Shown one piece after another: positions 11,122 to 22,224 of a stretch of 64,000 nt of DNA. The notes beneath the pieces are model-generated. The model did not search any database. It worked only from the letters and a program-made list of their open reading frames with translations, and was not told the DNA's origin. Both the position numbers and the translations under genes were made by a program. The DNA is taken from positions 53,254,145-53,318,144 of the forward strand of contig CM057468.1 of NCBI GenBank assembly GCA_030035585.1, read 5' to 3'. This stretch comes from Dugong dugon (lineage: Eukaryota > Chordata > Mammalia > Sirenia > Dugongidae). Position 1 is the first letter of the stretch, and every line of letters begins with the position of its first letter.

Positions 11122-11200
11122 AGTTTCCTGTAGACACATTCAAAACGAGTTTCCTGTAGACTTATTCAAAACGAGTTTTCTGTAAGACTCATTCAAAACT
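11122..11200. repeat. Three-unit 26-bp tandem repeat
   Basis: Units of 26, 26 and 27 bp start at 11122, 11148 and 11174. Each reads roughly agttt-c/t-ctgtaga followed by an attcaaaac word. The first two differ by only two or three bases. A fourth partial attcaaaaa follows at about 11202. Confidence 0.85.
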
Positions 11201-11892
11201 CATTCAAAAAACAGTGATGGGTACGCAAGAACAGAGTTTTGAACAACAGTTTTCAACTAATTACTTTTATCAAGATCCTTCATGTGGAGTCGTAGCAGGT
11301 ATTGTCTGGAAAACACATAAAATGACAGAGAAAATCCATTAAACAAATATTTTTTGAGGTCCACCTAGTGCAAGGCTATGAGTTCAAATTACAAAGATTT
11401 CATTGAGTATGAAAAAGTGTCAGACATAAAATTGCCCAAAAAGACCCTTTGCAGTAGTAGAAGGAACATAAAACAAATGTTAGAAACTACCATAACACAG
11501 GGTATGATTAGGTAAGTGTCATAAAATAAAGAATATATTCTGCTTAATAGATTTGTCAAGAAAGGAGAGTCTAACTGGAAAAAAATTCATACTACATGAA
11601 TTAGCAAAATATATCTGTGCTGCTGCTTATCTTTAAAAAAAGAAATGACACAAATATATATATATATATTATATCACACATTAAGCATTAGCCCCAAATA
11701 ACTAGAAACCATAAATTCAATAGAAGAGTGAGAGGGAAAAAGGAAAGTTATACTTGTTGGGGTAAATGCAATAAGAAATGTATAACTGGATTTACAAAAT
11801 AGTTTGTTAAAAGGGAAGAAAGAGTGGCCAAACCTCTTTGTAAAGCTAAACCTAGAGCTAAGCCTAACACAAAAGCCACTAGAAAAGTTTCA
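11201..11892. other. Single-copy AT-rich DNA with a short (TA)n run
   Basis: A (TA)n microsatellite lies at about 11654-11671. The rest shows no coding sequence and no repeat I recognise. Confidence 0.5.
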
Positions 11893-12112
11893 AACCTTAA
11901 ACCAAGAAAACTAAATCCACTACCTTTGAGTTGATTCCAACTCATAGCAACCCTATAGGACAGAATAGAACTACTCCACAGCGTTTCCAAGGCTGTAATC
12001 TTTATGGAAGCAGACTACCACATCTTTCTCTTGAGGAGTGACTGGTGGGTTCAAACAGCTGACCTTTCGGTTAGCAGCCAAGCACTTAACCGCTGCGCCA
12101 CTAGGGCTCCTT
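11893..12112 (-). mobile_element. AfroSINE, full length
   Basis: A complete copy in reverse orientation. The tail-derived side comes first (actcatagcaaccctatagg), then the body (gtaatctttatggaagcaga), and the tRNA-like head ends it (ggttagcagccaagcactta, then ccactagggctcc). The undisturbed body shows what the split copies at 8038 and 47008 looked like before their insertions. Confidence 0.9.
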
Positions 12113-12783
12113 TTGAAAATCTATGCTAGTCTAAATTCTTCATGCCGACTTCCACCATCACCTACATTGTTAAATTCAGAGGGAAGAAAAGTTGCTATTT
12201 AAAATCACAACTGTGGTAGACGGAGAGGATGTTCTTGTGGTGGCTGGGTGGGGATGAGTGGGAAAGAAGAAATACAGGATCCATCAGTTCAGCTGACATC
12301 TTCGATATGGTTTGTAGCTCTTCATGCTAAAGGGTCGCTATGAGTTGGAATCGACTCTACAGCAATCGGCTTATGTACAGAGAAGCTGGCAGCTGGGTTT
12401 GGGAGAAGGGGCAGGACAGCTGAATGGCTGTGTATAAGAAGGAGGGATGACTTTGGAGCCCCAGAGGGACTTTTTGAGAGGAAGGGGATGAGGAAGCAAG
12501 TGGAATGGGAGAGAGGAGTTAAGGCAGCCTGACTGAGATGTGGAGTACTGTGTGAAATGGATAAGTCAATGAAAGATCTCTAGTGTTTGAGCAAACACTC
12601 TAAAAGTCTGTCAAAGGGTATATTCATAACATGTAAGACTTGAGAGTAGAGAAAATTAACGGGGGGTCAATGGAACAACTTGGTTAAGAACATCTGTTGT
12701 CTTCAAAGACAAAGTAGGAACCATCCTGGGAGCAGAACTGTTGAAAGGAGCATATTAGGGTAGGAGGGGTAGGGCCATACCAG
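12113..12783. other. Single-copy DNA with a short SINE/RTE tail remnant
   Basis: A tail fragment shared by AfroSINE and RTE lies at about 12330-12375 (gggtcgctatgagttggaat, then cgactctacagcaat). The rest is purine-rich single-copy sequence without recognisable genes. Confidence 0.55.
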
Positions 12784-13064
12784 ACTAAGGTGGATCCTAA
12801 TCTTAAACCTAATCACTTCTGAGTTATAAAAAAAGCAGAATAGATACACCTACACACACACATACAGGGAAGACAGATACCAAGGGACGCCAAGGATATC
12901 CAATAGACACAAGAAACTAGGAGAGAGGTTCACAGAAGGAACCAGCATGGCCCAAGACATTAATTTAGACTTTTAGCATCCAGAACCATGAGAAAATAAA
13001 TTTCTGTTCTTTAAAACCACCCACTTGTGGTATTCTGTTATGGTAGCACTGGGTAACTAAGACA
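12784..13064 (+). mobile_element. LTR fragment, MLT1/MaLR-like 3' part
   Basis: The end of an old LTR is recognised by the series ccagaaccatgagaaaataa, atttctgttctttaaaacca and gtggtattctgttatggtag, ending in actaagaca. The same word series closes the LTRs at 13143-13667 and 45298-45885. Its 5' part is missing. Confidence 0.7.
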
Positions 13065-13142
13065 ATCTCCCTATGAGTAAGTATTTTGCAGTGATTGAAA
13101 ATAATGTGAATAAAGCATTTTAAATAATTTTGGGAAAGGATA

Positions 13143-13667
13143 GGTTATGGATTCAATTTTGTCCCCCCAAAATGTGTGTCAACTTGGCTAGGCCATAATT
13201 CTCAGTATTGAGTGGTTGTCCACCATTAGGTAATTTGATGTGATTATATTATGTGTTGAAAATCCAAACTTCTATGATGTTAATGACGCAGGATTAGAGG
13301 CGATTGTGTTAATGAGGCAAGACTTAATCAACAGGATTAGGTTGTATCTTGAGTCAATCTCTTTTGAGATATAAAAGAGAGTATTGAGCAGAGAGGAGAG
13401 GGACATCATTACCACCAAGCAAGAAAAGCCAGGAGCAGACAGTATCCTTTGGGCCCAGGGTCCCTGTGCTGAGAAGCTCCTAGTCCAGGGGAAGATTGAT
13501 GACAAGGGCCTTTCTCCAGAGCCGACAGAGAGAGAAAGCCTTCTCCTGAAGTTGACGCCCTGAATTTGGACTTCTAGCCTACTAGACTGTAAGAAAATAA
13601 ATTTCTCTTTGTTAAAGCCATCCACTCGTGGTACTTCTGTTATAGCAGCACTGTATAACTAACACAG
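13143..13667 (+). mobile_element. LTR (ERV-L/MaLR class) abutting pol
   Basis: The stretch begins like MLT1-type LTRs (ttatggattcaattttgtcc) and ends with taagaaaataaatttctc, a cactcgtggtacttctg word and ctaacaca at 13667. A TATA-like gatataaaag lies near 13369-13378 and a polyA signal (aataaa) near 13596. ERV-L pol sequence starts directly after it. It resembles the LTR downstream of pol (16686-17166) only over a short gtgtcaacttggct region, so the two are not an ordinary matched LTR pair. Confidence 0.75.
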
Positions 13668-14400
13668 TAGGAAAAGTCAAGTGGAAGCCATTAGAACTGC
13701 CCCTACCTAGGAAAATAGTAAACCAAAAGCAATACTGCATTCCTGGAGGGATTGCAGAGATTACTGCCACCATTAAGAACTTGAAGGATGTAGGGGTGGT
13801 GATTCCCACCACATCTCCATTCAACCTGCCTATTTGGCCTGTGAAAAAAACAGATGGATCTTGGAGAATGACAGCAGATTGTCGAAAACAACCAGGTGGT
13901 GACTCCAATTGCAGCTGCTATTCCAGATGTAGTTTCATTGCTTAAGCAAATTCATACATCTCCTGATAGCTGGTATGCAGCTCTTGATTTGGCTAATGCC
14001 TTTTTCTCCATACCTGTTTTGAAGGACCATCAGAAGCAGTTTGCCTTCAGCTGGCAAGGCCAGCAATACACCTTCAGTTAACTACCTCAGAGCTACATCA
14101 ACTCTCTAGCCCTATGTCATAATTTAGTCCAGGGACCTTGATGACCTTTCCGCATTTGAGTGTGCTACTCCGGCCTATTTATCAAGTGACTCGAATAGCT
14201 GCTAGTTTTGAGTGGGGCCCAGAACAAGAGAAGGCTCTGCAACAGGTTCAGGCTGCCATGCAAGCTGCTCTGCCACTTGGGTCATATGATCCAGCTGTTC
14301 CAATGGTGCTTGAAGTGTCAGTGGCAGATAGAGATGCTGTTTGGAGTCTTTGGCAGGCCCCTATTGGTGAATCACAGTGCTGACCCTTAGGATTTTGGAG
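13668..14400 (+). pseudogene. pol: ERV-L pol: reverse transcriptase remnant
   Basis: This is the fingers and part of the palm of an ERV-L type reverse transcriptase, an ancient endogenous retroviral copy. The first frame (to about 13895) has [11 protein letters not shown] and [11 protein letters not shown]; a frame change then leads to the piece 13896-14081 with YAALDLANAFFSIPV, the palm strand carrying the first catalytic Asp. Around 14082-14137 the sequence skips: the part with the YxDD active site is deleted. The piece 14138-14383 resumes with the connection region (FEWGPEQEKALQQVQ). No gag and no primer-binding site are visible upstream. It is inactive. Confidence 0.85.
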
Positions 14401-15190
14401 CAAAACCCTGCCATCCTCTGCAGATAACTACTCTCCTTTTGAGAAGCAGCTTTTGGCTTGTTACTGGGCCTTAGAGATCAAACGCTTAACCATGGGACAC
14501 CAAGTCACCATGTGGTCTGAGTTGCTCATCATGAACTGGGTGTTGTCTAATCCACAGAGTCATAAAGTTGGATGTGCACAGCAGCACTCCATCATTAAAT
14601 CGAAGTGGTATATACGAGATTGGCCCAAGCAGGACCTGAAGGCACAAGTGAGTTGCATGAGGAAGTGGTCCAAATGCCCATGGTCTCCACTTCTGTCACA
14701 TTACCTTCCATCTCCCAGTCTGCACCTATGGCCTCATGGGGAGTTCCTTATGATCACTTGACTGAAGAAGAGAAAACTTGTGCCTGATTTACAGATGGTT
14801 CTGCACAATATGCAGGCACCACTCAAAAGTGGACAGAGGCAGCATTACAGCCTCTTTCTGGGACCTCCCTGAAGGAAAATGGTGAAGGGAAATCCTCTCA
14901 ATGGGCAGAACGTGGAGAAGAGCACCTGGTTGTTCACTTTGCTTGGAAGGAGAAATGGCCAGATGTGCTATTGTATACTGATTCATGGGCTGTGGCCAGT
15001 GGTTTGGCAGGATGGTCAGGTACTTGGAGGGAACATGATTGGAAAATTGGAGACAAGGACATATGGGGAAGAGGTATGTGGATAGACCTCTCTGAATGGG
15101 CCAAAGAAGTGAAGATATTTGTCTCTTATGTGAATGCTCACCGAAGGGTGACATCAGCAGAGGATGATTTTAACAATCAAGTGGATAGGA
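14401..15190 (+). pseudogene. pol: ERV-L pol: RNase H remnant
   Basis: The RNase H part of the old pol continues here. The connection segment (LACYWALEIKRLTMGHQ) is at about 14450-14520. An in-frame stop stands just before the RNase H start FTDGSAQYAG at about 14789. The second catalytic block, YTDSWAVASGLAGW, is at about 14969-15010 in another frame, and the histidine block YVNAHRRVTSAE with the following acidic region is near 15125-15170. Several frame changes separate the blocks. The order is correct for a retroviral pol, which supports one decayed insertion. Confidence 0.85.
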
Positions 15191-15905
15191 TGACACATTC
15201 TGTGGAAACCAGTCATCCTTTTTCCCTAGCTACTCTTGTTATTGCTCAATGGGCTTATGAACAAAGTCACCATGGTGGCAGGGATGGAGGTTATCCATGG
15301 GCCCAGCAACATGGACTTCTGCTCACCAAAGCTGACTTGGCTACAGCCACTGCTGAGTGCCCAATCTGCCGGCAGCAGACACCAACACTGAGTCCCCGAT
15401 ATAGCACCATCCCTTGAGGTGATCAGCCAGCAACCTGGAGGCAAGTTGATTACATTGGACTACTTCCATCATGGAAGGGGCAGCATTTTGTCCTTACTGT
15501 AATAAACACTTACTCTGGGTATGGATTTGCCTTCCCTGCACAAAATGCTTCTGCAAAAACTACCATCTGTGGACTTACAGAATGCATTATCCACCATCAT
15601 GGTATCCCACACAGCATTGCCTCTGATCAAGGGACTTATTTCACAGCAAATGAAGTGCAGCAGGCAGTAGGGCCATGCTCATGGAATTCACTGGTCTTGC
15701 CATGTTCCCCATCATCCTGAAGCAGCTGGCTTGATAGAACGATGGAATGGCCTCCGAAAGACACAATTACAGCACCAGCTAGATGGCAATACCTTTTCAG
15801 GGTTGAGACAGTGTTCTCCAGAAGGCTGTATATACTCTAAACCAGCATCCAAAATATAGTGCTGTTTCTCCCATAGCCAGGATTCATGGGTCCAGGAATC
15901 AAGGG
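15191..15905 (+). pseudogene. pol: ERV-L pol: integrase remnant
   Basis: The integrase region has its N-terminal zinc-binding His/Cys pair (SHHGGRDGG and later CPICRQQ) at about 15265-15375. A stop (tga) comes at 15416-15418. The catalytic core follows: the first Asp in QVDYIGLLPSW near 15443-15475, the second in SIASDQGTYF near 15615-15645, and the Glu within AAGLIERWN near 15722-15747, after a frame change near 15670. Spacing agrees with the D,D-35-E fold. The C-terminal part before 15900 is broken. Confidence 0.85.
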
Positions 15906-16274
15906 GTGGAAATGGGAGTGGCACCACTCACTATTACACCTAGTGACCCACTCGCAAGATTTTTGCTTCCTGTCCCCGTGACCTTATGCTCTACAGGTCT
16001 AGAGGTCTTAGTTCCAAAGGGAGGAATGCTCCCACCCATTGAACTGAAGCTAAGAATGCCACCTGGCCACTTTGGGGTCCTTATGCCTCTTGATCAACAG
16101 GCAAAGAAGGGAGTTACCATACTGGCTGGTGTGATTGATCTTGATTACCCAGAGGAAATCAGGTTGATATTACATAATAGAGGTAAAGAAGAGTATGTCT
16201 GGAATTCAGGAGATCCCTTAGGGCATCTCTTAGTACTAACATGCCCTGTGATGAAAGTCAATGGAAAACTATAG
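15906..16274 (+). pseudogene. ERV-L pol: C-terminal dUTPase-like domain
   Basis: An open frame of 122 codons follows integrase in phase with its ISRIHGSRN-like lead. It contains PPGHFGVLMPL (the conserved Pro/Gly motif) and GVIDLDYPEEI, which matches dUTPase motif 3 with its Asp and Tyr, then a strand ending in GDPLGHLLVL. A dUTPase behind integrase is a hallmark of the ERV-L group; dUTPase hydrolyses dUTP and limits uracil in viral DNA. The terminal Gly-rich motif 5 is not seen. It is the longest unbroken piece of this provirus, although the copy as a whole is dead. Confidence 0.8.
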
Positions 16275-16685
16275 CAACCCAATTCCAACACAACTACTAA
16301 TGGCCCAGAACCTTCAGAAACGAAGGTTGGGTCACCCCACCAGGTAAAGAACCATGACCAGCTGAGGTGCTTGCTGAGGGCAAAGGGAATACAGAATGGG
16401 TAGTGGAAGACGTTAGTTCTAAATACCAGTTACATCCATGTGACCAGTTGCAGAAACGAGGACTGTAATTGTTATGAGTATTTCTTCTTTGTATCTGTGC
16501 ATCAAATATTTTTGTTTTCTTCACTTATAAAATATAAGATGTAAACAGGGCTAGTGCATTTTCTGTTGTATGCATGTTAGTTGTATCATGTTAGGGCACA
16601 GGTATGACTTTGTAATTGTCTTTATTCAAAAATTATGTATGGTTTGGGGAGGTGTGTACAGGTGCCAGGTTGACAAGGGGTGGAT
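16275..16685 (+). other. ERV-L pol end, untranslated part and polypurine tract
   Basis: The decayed pol tail reaches about 16465. No env gene is present, as is normal for ERV-L. The purine-rich aaggggtgga at about 16675-16684 stands directly before the LTR start and is a good polypurine tract, the plus-strand primer site. Confidence 0.7.
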
Positions 16686-17166
16686 TGTGATGGTTAAGAT
16701 TGTGTGTCAGCTTGGCTGGGCCATGATTCTCAGTGTTTATATGTGATCACCTCTATGACGAGATCTGCTGGGAATAACCAGTCAGTAGAAAGGGATTTTC
16801 CTTGGGCATGTGGCCTGCATCCAAATATAAGTGGACATTCTGGTTTTTGCCCTCTCTGGATCCTGCAGCTCCTCCTGTTCATTTGACTTCCAGTTCTTGG
16901 GACTTGAGCTAGCAGCTTATCTGTCGATCTTGGGATTCGTTGATCTTCACAGCCTGTGAACAAGAGCCCTGCTCTCCAACCTGCTGATCTTGGGTTTGCC
17001 AGCCCCTATGGCTATGTGAATCAGGAGAAGCCTTTATCCTGATCCATGGACTTAGGATGTTCCAGTCTGTACAATCGTGTGAGCCATTTCCTTGATATAA
17101 ATCTGTTTCTATATATATTTATACGCCTTACCTGTTTTGCTTCTCTAGAGAACCCAGCCTAACACA
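16686..17166 (+). mobile_element. 3' LTR of the ERV-L copy
   Basis: The LTR begins tgtgatggtt immediately after the polypurine tract and ends cagcctaacaca at 17166, so it has TG...CA ends. It carries a gatataaatc word near 17094-17103. The reverse-oriented solo LTR at 22280-22849 belongs to the same family. It is not a match for the LTR on the other side of pol. Confidence 0.82.
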
Positions 17167-18851
17167 GAAAGGTAACTCCATCCTGCAGCCGGGCATACAC
17201 TTCTATGGGAAAGCTAGTTGCCTTTCTCATTGCTCGTTTCTCAATGAAATTGACCACAGGAAAATAACCAGCAGGAACTACTATTAGTCTTAAGGACAAT
17301 AAAACAATACATTAGGCTGCTTTTGAAAGCTCTCTTAAAATTCCAAGCTACGTTTAAGACTGACTCACTCATTGGAATTCTTCAGTGCTTTTTTAACAGA
17401 TGGGAAAATCCCTTTCACAAATGGATGCATGGATCATTATAATGCATAAATCTGACAGAAGTGTCACAAAATCTTATAAACCCATTTCACTCCTAACTAA
17501 AATATATCCATATTAATTTAAAAAAAAATCAAAGAGTATACGCATCCAAACAGAAGAAGATTTATCATAAGTAGGTTCTTAGGAAATAATAAAAGGAATT
17601 TCGTGGACTACTGTTCATTTTTGATAGATTAAAAATTGTTCATAGTAAACACAAGTAATAGAGCCTAGAAAAAAGAATCGATTGATTATAGAAAGGATTA
17701 CTTGTAAAAATTGAAAATGCAAGAAAACTTCTTCCAAATAACTAGTGCTTTGCAATGGGACCTAACACACACAAAACAATGGTTGTATGCCTTTGGCATT
17801 TCCATCAAGGGTAACGGAGATGAGTGACATTTCCTTCAGTCTTCTTTGCTCTTCAGTAGAAATACCAATAGTTGTTATACGTTGTAATTCAATAAAAGAC
17901 ATCGTGTTTGGTAGTGCCATGCAGGTAGTAGAGTATTTGCAGGCAGTGTTGTATTACTACTATTCTCAGAGTAATAAACAATGTTATATGTAAGATTTTG
18001 AAACTGTCAGAAACTCTTATATTTGTTACCACTACAGAGAAAAGATAAAAGAAGGCCTGTTGTTTCCAATATAGGAAATCATAACTGTTAGGGGCTTAGC
18101 TGGAGGCTGGAAAAAAATAAAAGACAGAAGTTCATTTGCAGTTCAGTTATGTCTCAACTGATTAACAGTAAGTATAATTTGTGAACTATTACTATTTCCT
18201 ACCCCAGGCGGGTTTTATGATTTCCCACAATTATCTAAAACATATTTTACAAACTTTGACAGCAATAAAAATATAAAGGTCTACAATTTAGGTGGGTAAA
18301 GACAGGCTCTGTAGTAAAGCAATTTGACAAGTTTCCTTACCAACACCGAGAAGGGATTTACAACACAGTAACTAAAAAAACAAAGTGATTTTACATCCGT
18401 GGAGATTGCTTCATAGTTTCCATTTAATTAGAAGCTGAATCCTTTCTTAAATAGAGATTCATATTTCTGATATCATATTATCCTTTCTAACAGAGGGGAT
18501 TTATATTATTTTTAACACACTATCAAATCTGCTATAAAAGAAGTAGACACTTACAATTTTTCTATCCACTGCCTATAAATATCAGATTGTAAAATCAGTT
18601 CCAACAACTCAGAATTTGTAGCAACGCATTTAGTAAATGGTCTTCTCTGTTATTGCTAGTTATGAAAATTTTGGAAATCACAGAGAGTCACTGTATCCCC
18701 TTCAGTCTCCAATTTGGTCATAGGCTTTTATACAAAATTATATTATTGAATCAAAAAGACTTATTACATTGATCAATTCTCCAAATATTATAGAAAGATC
18801 ATTATATTGCCTTAAATTTTATTACCATTTTAAACCATTGCATCATGGATG
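17167..18851. other. Single-copy AT-rich DNA, no gene seen
   Basis: About 1.7 kb of AT-rich sequence has only short chance frames. I recognise no repeat family and no exon in it. Confidence 0.5.
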
Positions 18852-19580
18852 TATTATTGCCTATCAAACAACTCCAAATCTGAGTAACTTAAAACAGTGA
18901 TTTATTATTCCCATGATCCTGTAGGTTGGTTAAGCCATCATTTTTCAGGGTTCACCTGAACTCATTCAGCTGCACTGAGCTGGCAGGCCAGCTTAGGGCT
19001 GGGCTTAGCTATGAATCTGGGATGGAAGGCCGTTCTCTCTATGTCTGACAATCAGCTTGTCTGTGAGCTGAGGTACCTCAATTCCCCTTCACGTGGCCTC
19101 TCATCCTCCAGTAGTTTGGAATGAACTTTTTTATTAGATGAGGAAGGTTTTCCAAAAAGGCAAAGGCAAAAGCTGCAAGGGCACTCGAAACCTGCTCTCT
19201 TGAACTTGGCTGACGTCACATCTGCCACATTCTATTGGTCAAAGCAAGTCACAATCCAGTGCAGAATCAAAACCCAAAACCCAGATGCCATCAAGATGAC
19301 TCCAACTCATGGCAACCCCGTGTTTGTCAGAGTATACTGAGCTCCATAGGGTTTTCAATCACTGATTTTTCTGAAGCGGATTGCCAGGCCTTTTTCCAAG
19401 GTGCCTCTGGGCGAATTCAAATTGCCAGCTTTTTGGTTAGCAGCTAAGCGTGTTAATTGTTTGCACCACTCAAGGGCTTCTGTTCAGATTCAAGAGGTGG
19501 CAAAACAGATTCCACCTCTTGGTGGAGATACTGCAAATATTCCAACCATGTTTTCCAATTTACCACAACCATATAATTGG
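18852..19580 (-). mobile_element. Ancient LTR-like repeat, split by a SINE
   Basis: The sequence at 18852-19262 has the familiar old LTR wording taacttaaaacagtgattta, ggcctctcatcctccag and ccacattctattggtcaaag. It resumes at about 19482 with ttcagattcaagaggtgg and ccacctcttggtggagatac after the SINE. Exact family was not determined; an ERVL/MaLR-type LTR or a related ancient mammalian repeat is likely. Confidence 0.6.
19263..19481 (-). mobile_element. AfroSINE, second subtype
   Basis: The copy differs from the commoner form in its body: catggcaaccccgtgtttgt, ccatagggttttcaatcact, ttgccaggcctttttcc and ggtgcctctgggcgaattc, ending in the tRNA-like head ttggttagcagctaagcg and gtttgcaccactcaaggg. 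It sits inside the LTR-like repeat, so it is younger than that. Confidence 0.82.
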
Positions 19581-19636
19581 AGATACTAAAATTTAGTTCC
19601 TGATTCACTCTTTACTCATTACCATCTTCTGTTGTA

Positions 19637-20290
19637 GTTATTGTTAGATGCCATGAAGTCGGTACCCATGCATAGTGACACTATGTACAACAGAAAGAAA
19701 CACTGCCCAGTACTGTGCCATCCCCACAATCATTACTATGTTTGAGCTCATTGTTGCAGCCACTGTGTCAATTCATCTCATTGAGGGTCTTCCTCTTTTT
19801 CATTGGCCCTTTACTTTACCAAGCATGACGTCCTTCTCCAGGGACTGGTCCCTCCTGATAACACGTCCAAAGTATGTGAGATGAGGTCTCATCATCCTTC
19901 CTTCTAAGGAGCATTCTGGCTGTACTTCTTCCAAGACAGATTTGTTCATTCTTCTGGCAGTCCGTGGTGTATTCAATGTTCTTCGCCAACACCATAATTC
20001 AAATGCATCGATTCTTCTTTAATCTTCCTTATTCATTGTCCAGCTTTCACATGCATATGAGGTGATTGAAAACACCATGGGTTGAGCCAGGTGCACCTTA
20101 GTCCTCAAAGTGATATCTTTGCTTTTTAACACTTTAAAGAGGTCTTTTTCAGGACATTTGCCCAATGCACTATGTCATTTGATCTCTTGACTGCTGCCTC
20201 CATGGATATTGGTTGTGGATCCAAGTAAAATGAAATCCTTGACAACTTCAGTATTTTCTCTGTTTACCATGATGTTGCCTATTGGTACAG
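19637..20290 (-). mobile_element. RTE LINE fragment (RTE-B), 5' truncated
   Basis: The 3' part of the same RTE family as RTE-A. It starts with gttgttagatgcca and carries ttgagggtcttcctct, agcattctggctgtacttct and ggtccttgacaacttcag-type words in the same order as the other copies. It is cut at about 20290 before the RT active site. All frames are broken. Confidence 0.85.
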
Positions 20291-20521
20291 TAGTGAAAAT
20301 ACAATAACCACACAGATTTATGAGGACAACTAATGGAGTCATATAAAGCACATCTACATACCTGTAAACGGTTATTCTGCCCAACGTTTTCTTGAGGGGC
20401 ACTGTATTAAAGATAATGAGGGCTAGAATAATAATAAACCCTTGGAGACGACAATCAAGTAAAGAGGATTGGAAACCAGAAACCTAAGGTTCACATATTT
20501 ATTATGACAATAGATTATAAT
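20291..20521. other. Single-copy DNA, no feature seen
   Basis: The short stretch between the RTE fragment and the MIR shows nothing recognisable. Confidence 0.4.
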
Positions 20522-20765
20522 GGCCAAAAGTGCAGAGACTGCAGAGTCAGACTGTCTGGAGTGAAATCCTGGCTCCATTGTTCATGAGCTGTGTGGTCTA
20601 AGACAAAGTACTTAACTTCTGTGTCTTGATTTCTTCATCTGTAAAATGGGGATGATAATGGTACTTCCCACATCAACTTGTGTTGATAACTGACTGATGT
20701 AATGCACTTAGAAAGTGGCCGGCATACTGTAAGCGTTATAAAAGTATTTGCTGTTCTCATCACTA
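20522..20765 (+). mobile_element. MIR SINE
   Basis: An ancient tRNA-derived MIR is recognised by the series agagtcagactgtctgg, aaatcctggctccattg, acttaacttctgtgtctt and cttcatctgtaaaatggg, with a cggcatactgtaagcgtt end. Confidence 0.82.
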
Positions 20766-21295
20766 TCAGTGTCATCATCATCATTAGTAAAAAGGAGAAT
20801 TGCTCTAACTGGGCACGTTTTTTATGAAGATGGGAGAGACTCCTTCTAAAAGGAATTATTCTGAAAACAAAAAAAATAAATCATACTACATCAGACCCTA
20901 TCTTCACATCCAAGCTAAATATTTGGAACAGATAGAAGAAAATTAAAAAGTAACTTTGAACATTTGGGAGATAGAATTTTAACAAGAAATTTATCTACAA
21001 ATCTTCAAAATTTGGACAACTAGCTCGCTTCATCAAATAATTAAGAATGGTGCAGTGATAACAAGGATGTAACTCAGAAGTGAAAAGTAGGAGTTGTTCA
21101 AGGACTTTGTCTTGATTATTTTATTAAAATATCTGAAGTTTCTAAGACATCTCTAAGCTCTTAGAAATTAAGGGATTTATAGTGGACATGGGTGAGTTTT
21201 CATAGGAAATATGTTTAGTACAATTGTTTATAAATAAAGAAAACAAATTAACATAAACTTGTCAAATAAGAGAAAGAGGTATTAGTTACCTTCCA
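20766..21295. other. Single-copy AT-rich DNA, no feature seen
   Basis: No coding sequence or known repeat is seen. A short (atc)n-like run is at about 20760-20785. Confidence 0.45.
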
Positions 21296-21560
21296 GGTTC
21301 CCTTCCCTCAAAGTTGTGGTCCATGAGCCCAGGTGTGTGCATGTTTGCACCTGGGGACATTCTATAAATCCATGTCTTTAATAAGCATATCAGGGGATTC
21401 TTATGATTAGTCATGATTGGGATGCACTGCTCCCACTCAAGCATAATTTGTGGGCCAGCAGCACTGGCTTCAACCGGGAGCTTGTTAGAAATGCAGAATC
21501 TCAGGCCCCAGCCCAGACCTCCTAGATCAGAATCTGCATTTTAACAACATCTTCATTTGC
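21296..21560 (-). mobile_element. MER5-like hAT element(s)
   Basis: The words ctcaaagttgtggtcca and gccagcagcactggctt, followed by agcttgttagaaatgcagaa and ccagacctcctagatcag, match the reverse of MER5-type non-autonomous hAT elements. About 120 bp of other sequence between the two halves suggests either two fragments or an insertion. Confidence 0.7.
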
Positions 21561-22224
21561 TTCTTATGACCATTAAAGTTAAAATAACTAGATGGAAATG
21601 CATAGTGGCATTGTTGTTCCATTTTCTAAATCATTCTCAACCATTACAAAGTTGGCATTTAAATTACTAGCTAGGTGATTAGTGGTAGTGTTCTCTTATA
21701 TAAACTCCATCCTTTCAACAAACTGTCTGCAAGGGGATTAACCAAAAATTCATTTTTGTCACACCTGATGTTTATGCCTCAGTGTGATTAAGTCTGGCAA
21801 TGTAGGCTTTAAAACAAAAGTTTCAAGTGTAAAATAACAAATCTTAGTTACAAGTTCAAAAGAGATAATAATAATCACCACCACTACCACAGTAGCTACC
21901 GTCTGACAATGTCTTTGTCTGACAATAGGCTCTACTATGTGTTACTGTGGTTTACATATATTATTTTATGTAATCCTCAAACCCCCTATTATAAAACTAC
22001 CACATTAGTTTAGCTTATACGGCAGTAATTTATGTCCTTTTGCTTAATATATAGGTAGAGGCCGTATAGCAATTTTTTTTCTTCCTCTACCTTTTGAAAA
22101 CTTTAAAAACTTCAGTACTTTAAAAAGAATTCCCCTTTAAATATGTTGCTCAGTGGTGTATCACTTCACTACTAAATAGAGAACTTTAATAAAGAATACT
22201 GAAATTGGTTTCTATGACTTTCCC
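21561..22224. other. Single-copy AT-rich DNA, no feature seen
   Basis: No gene or repeat is recognisable. Short (aat)n and (acc)n bits occur near 21866-21895. Confidence 0.45.

Noticed and set aside
13143-17166. A complete provirus with paired LTRs
   Set aside because: The two LTRs are different families, gag and the primer site are missing, and the RT active site is deleted.
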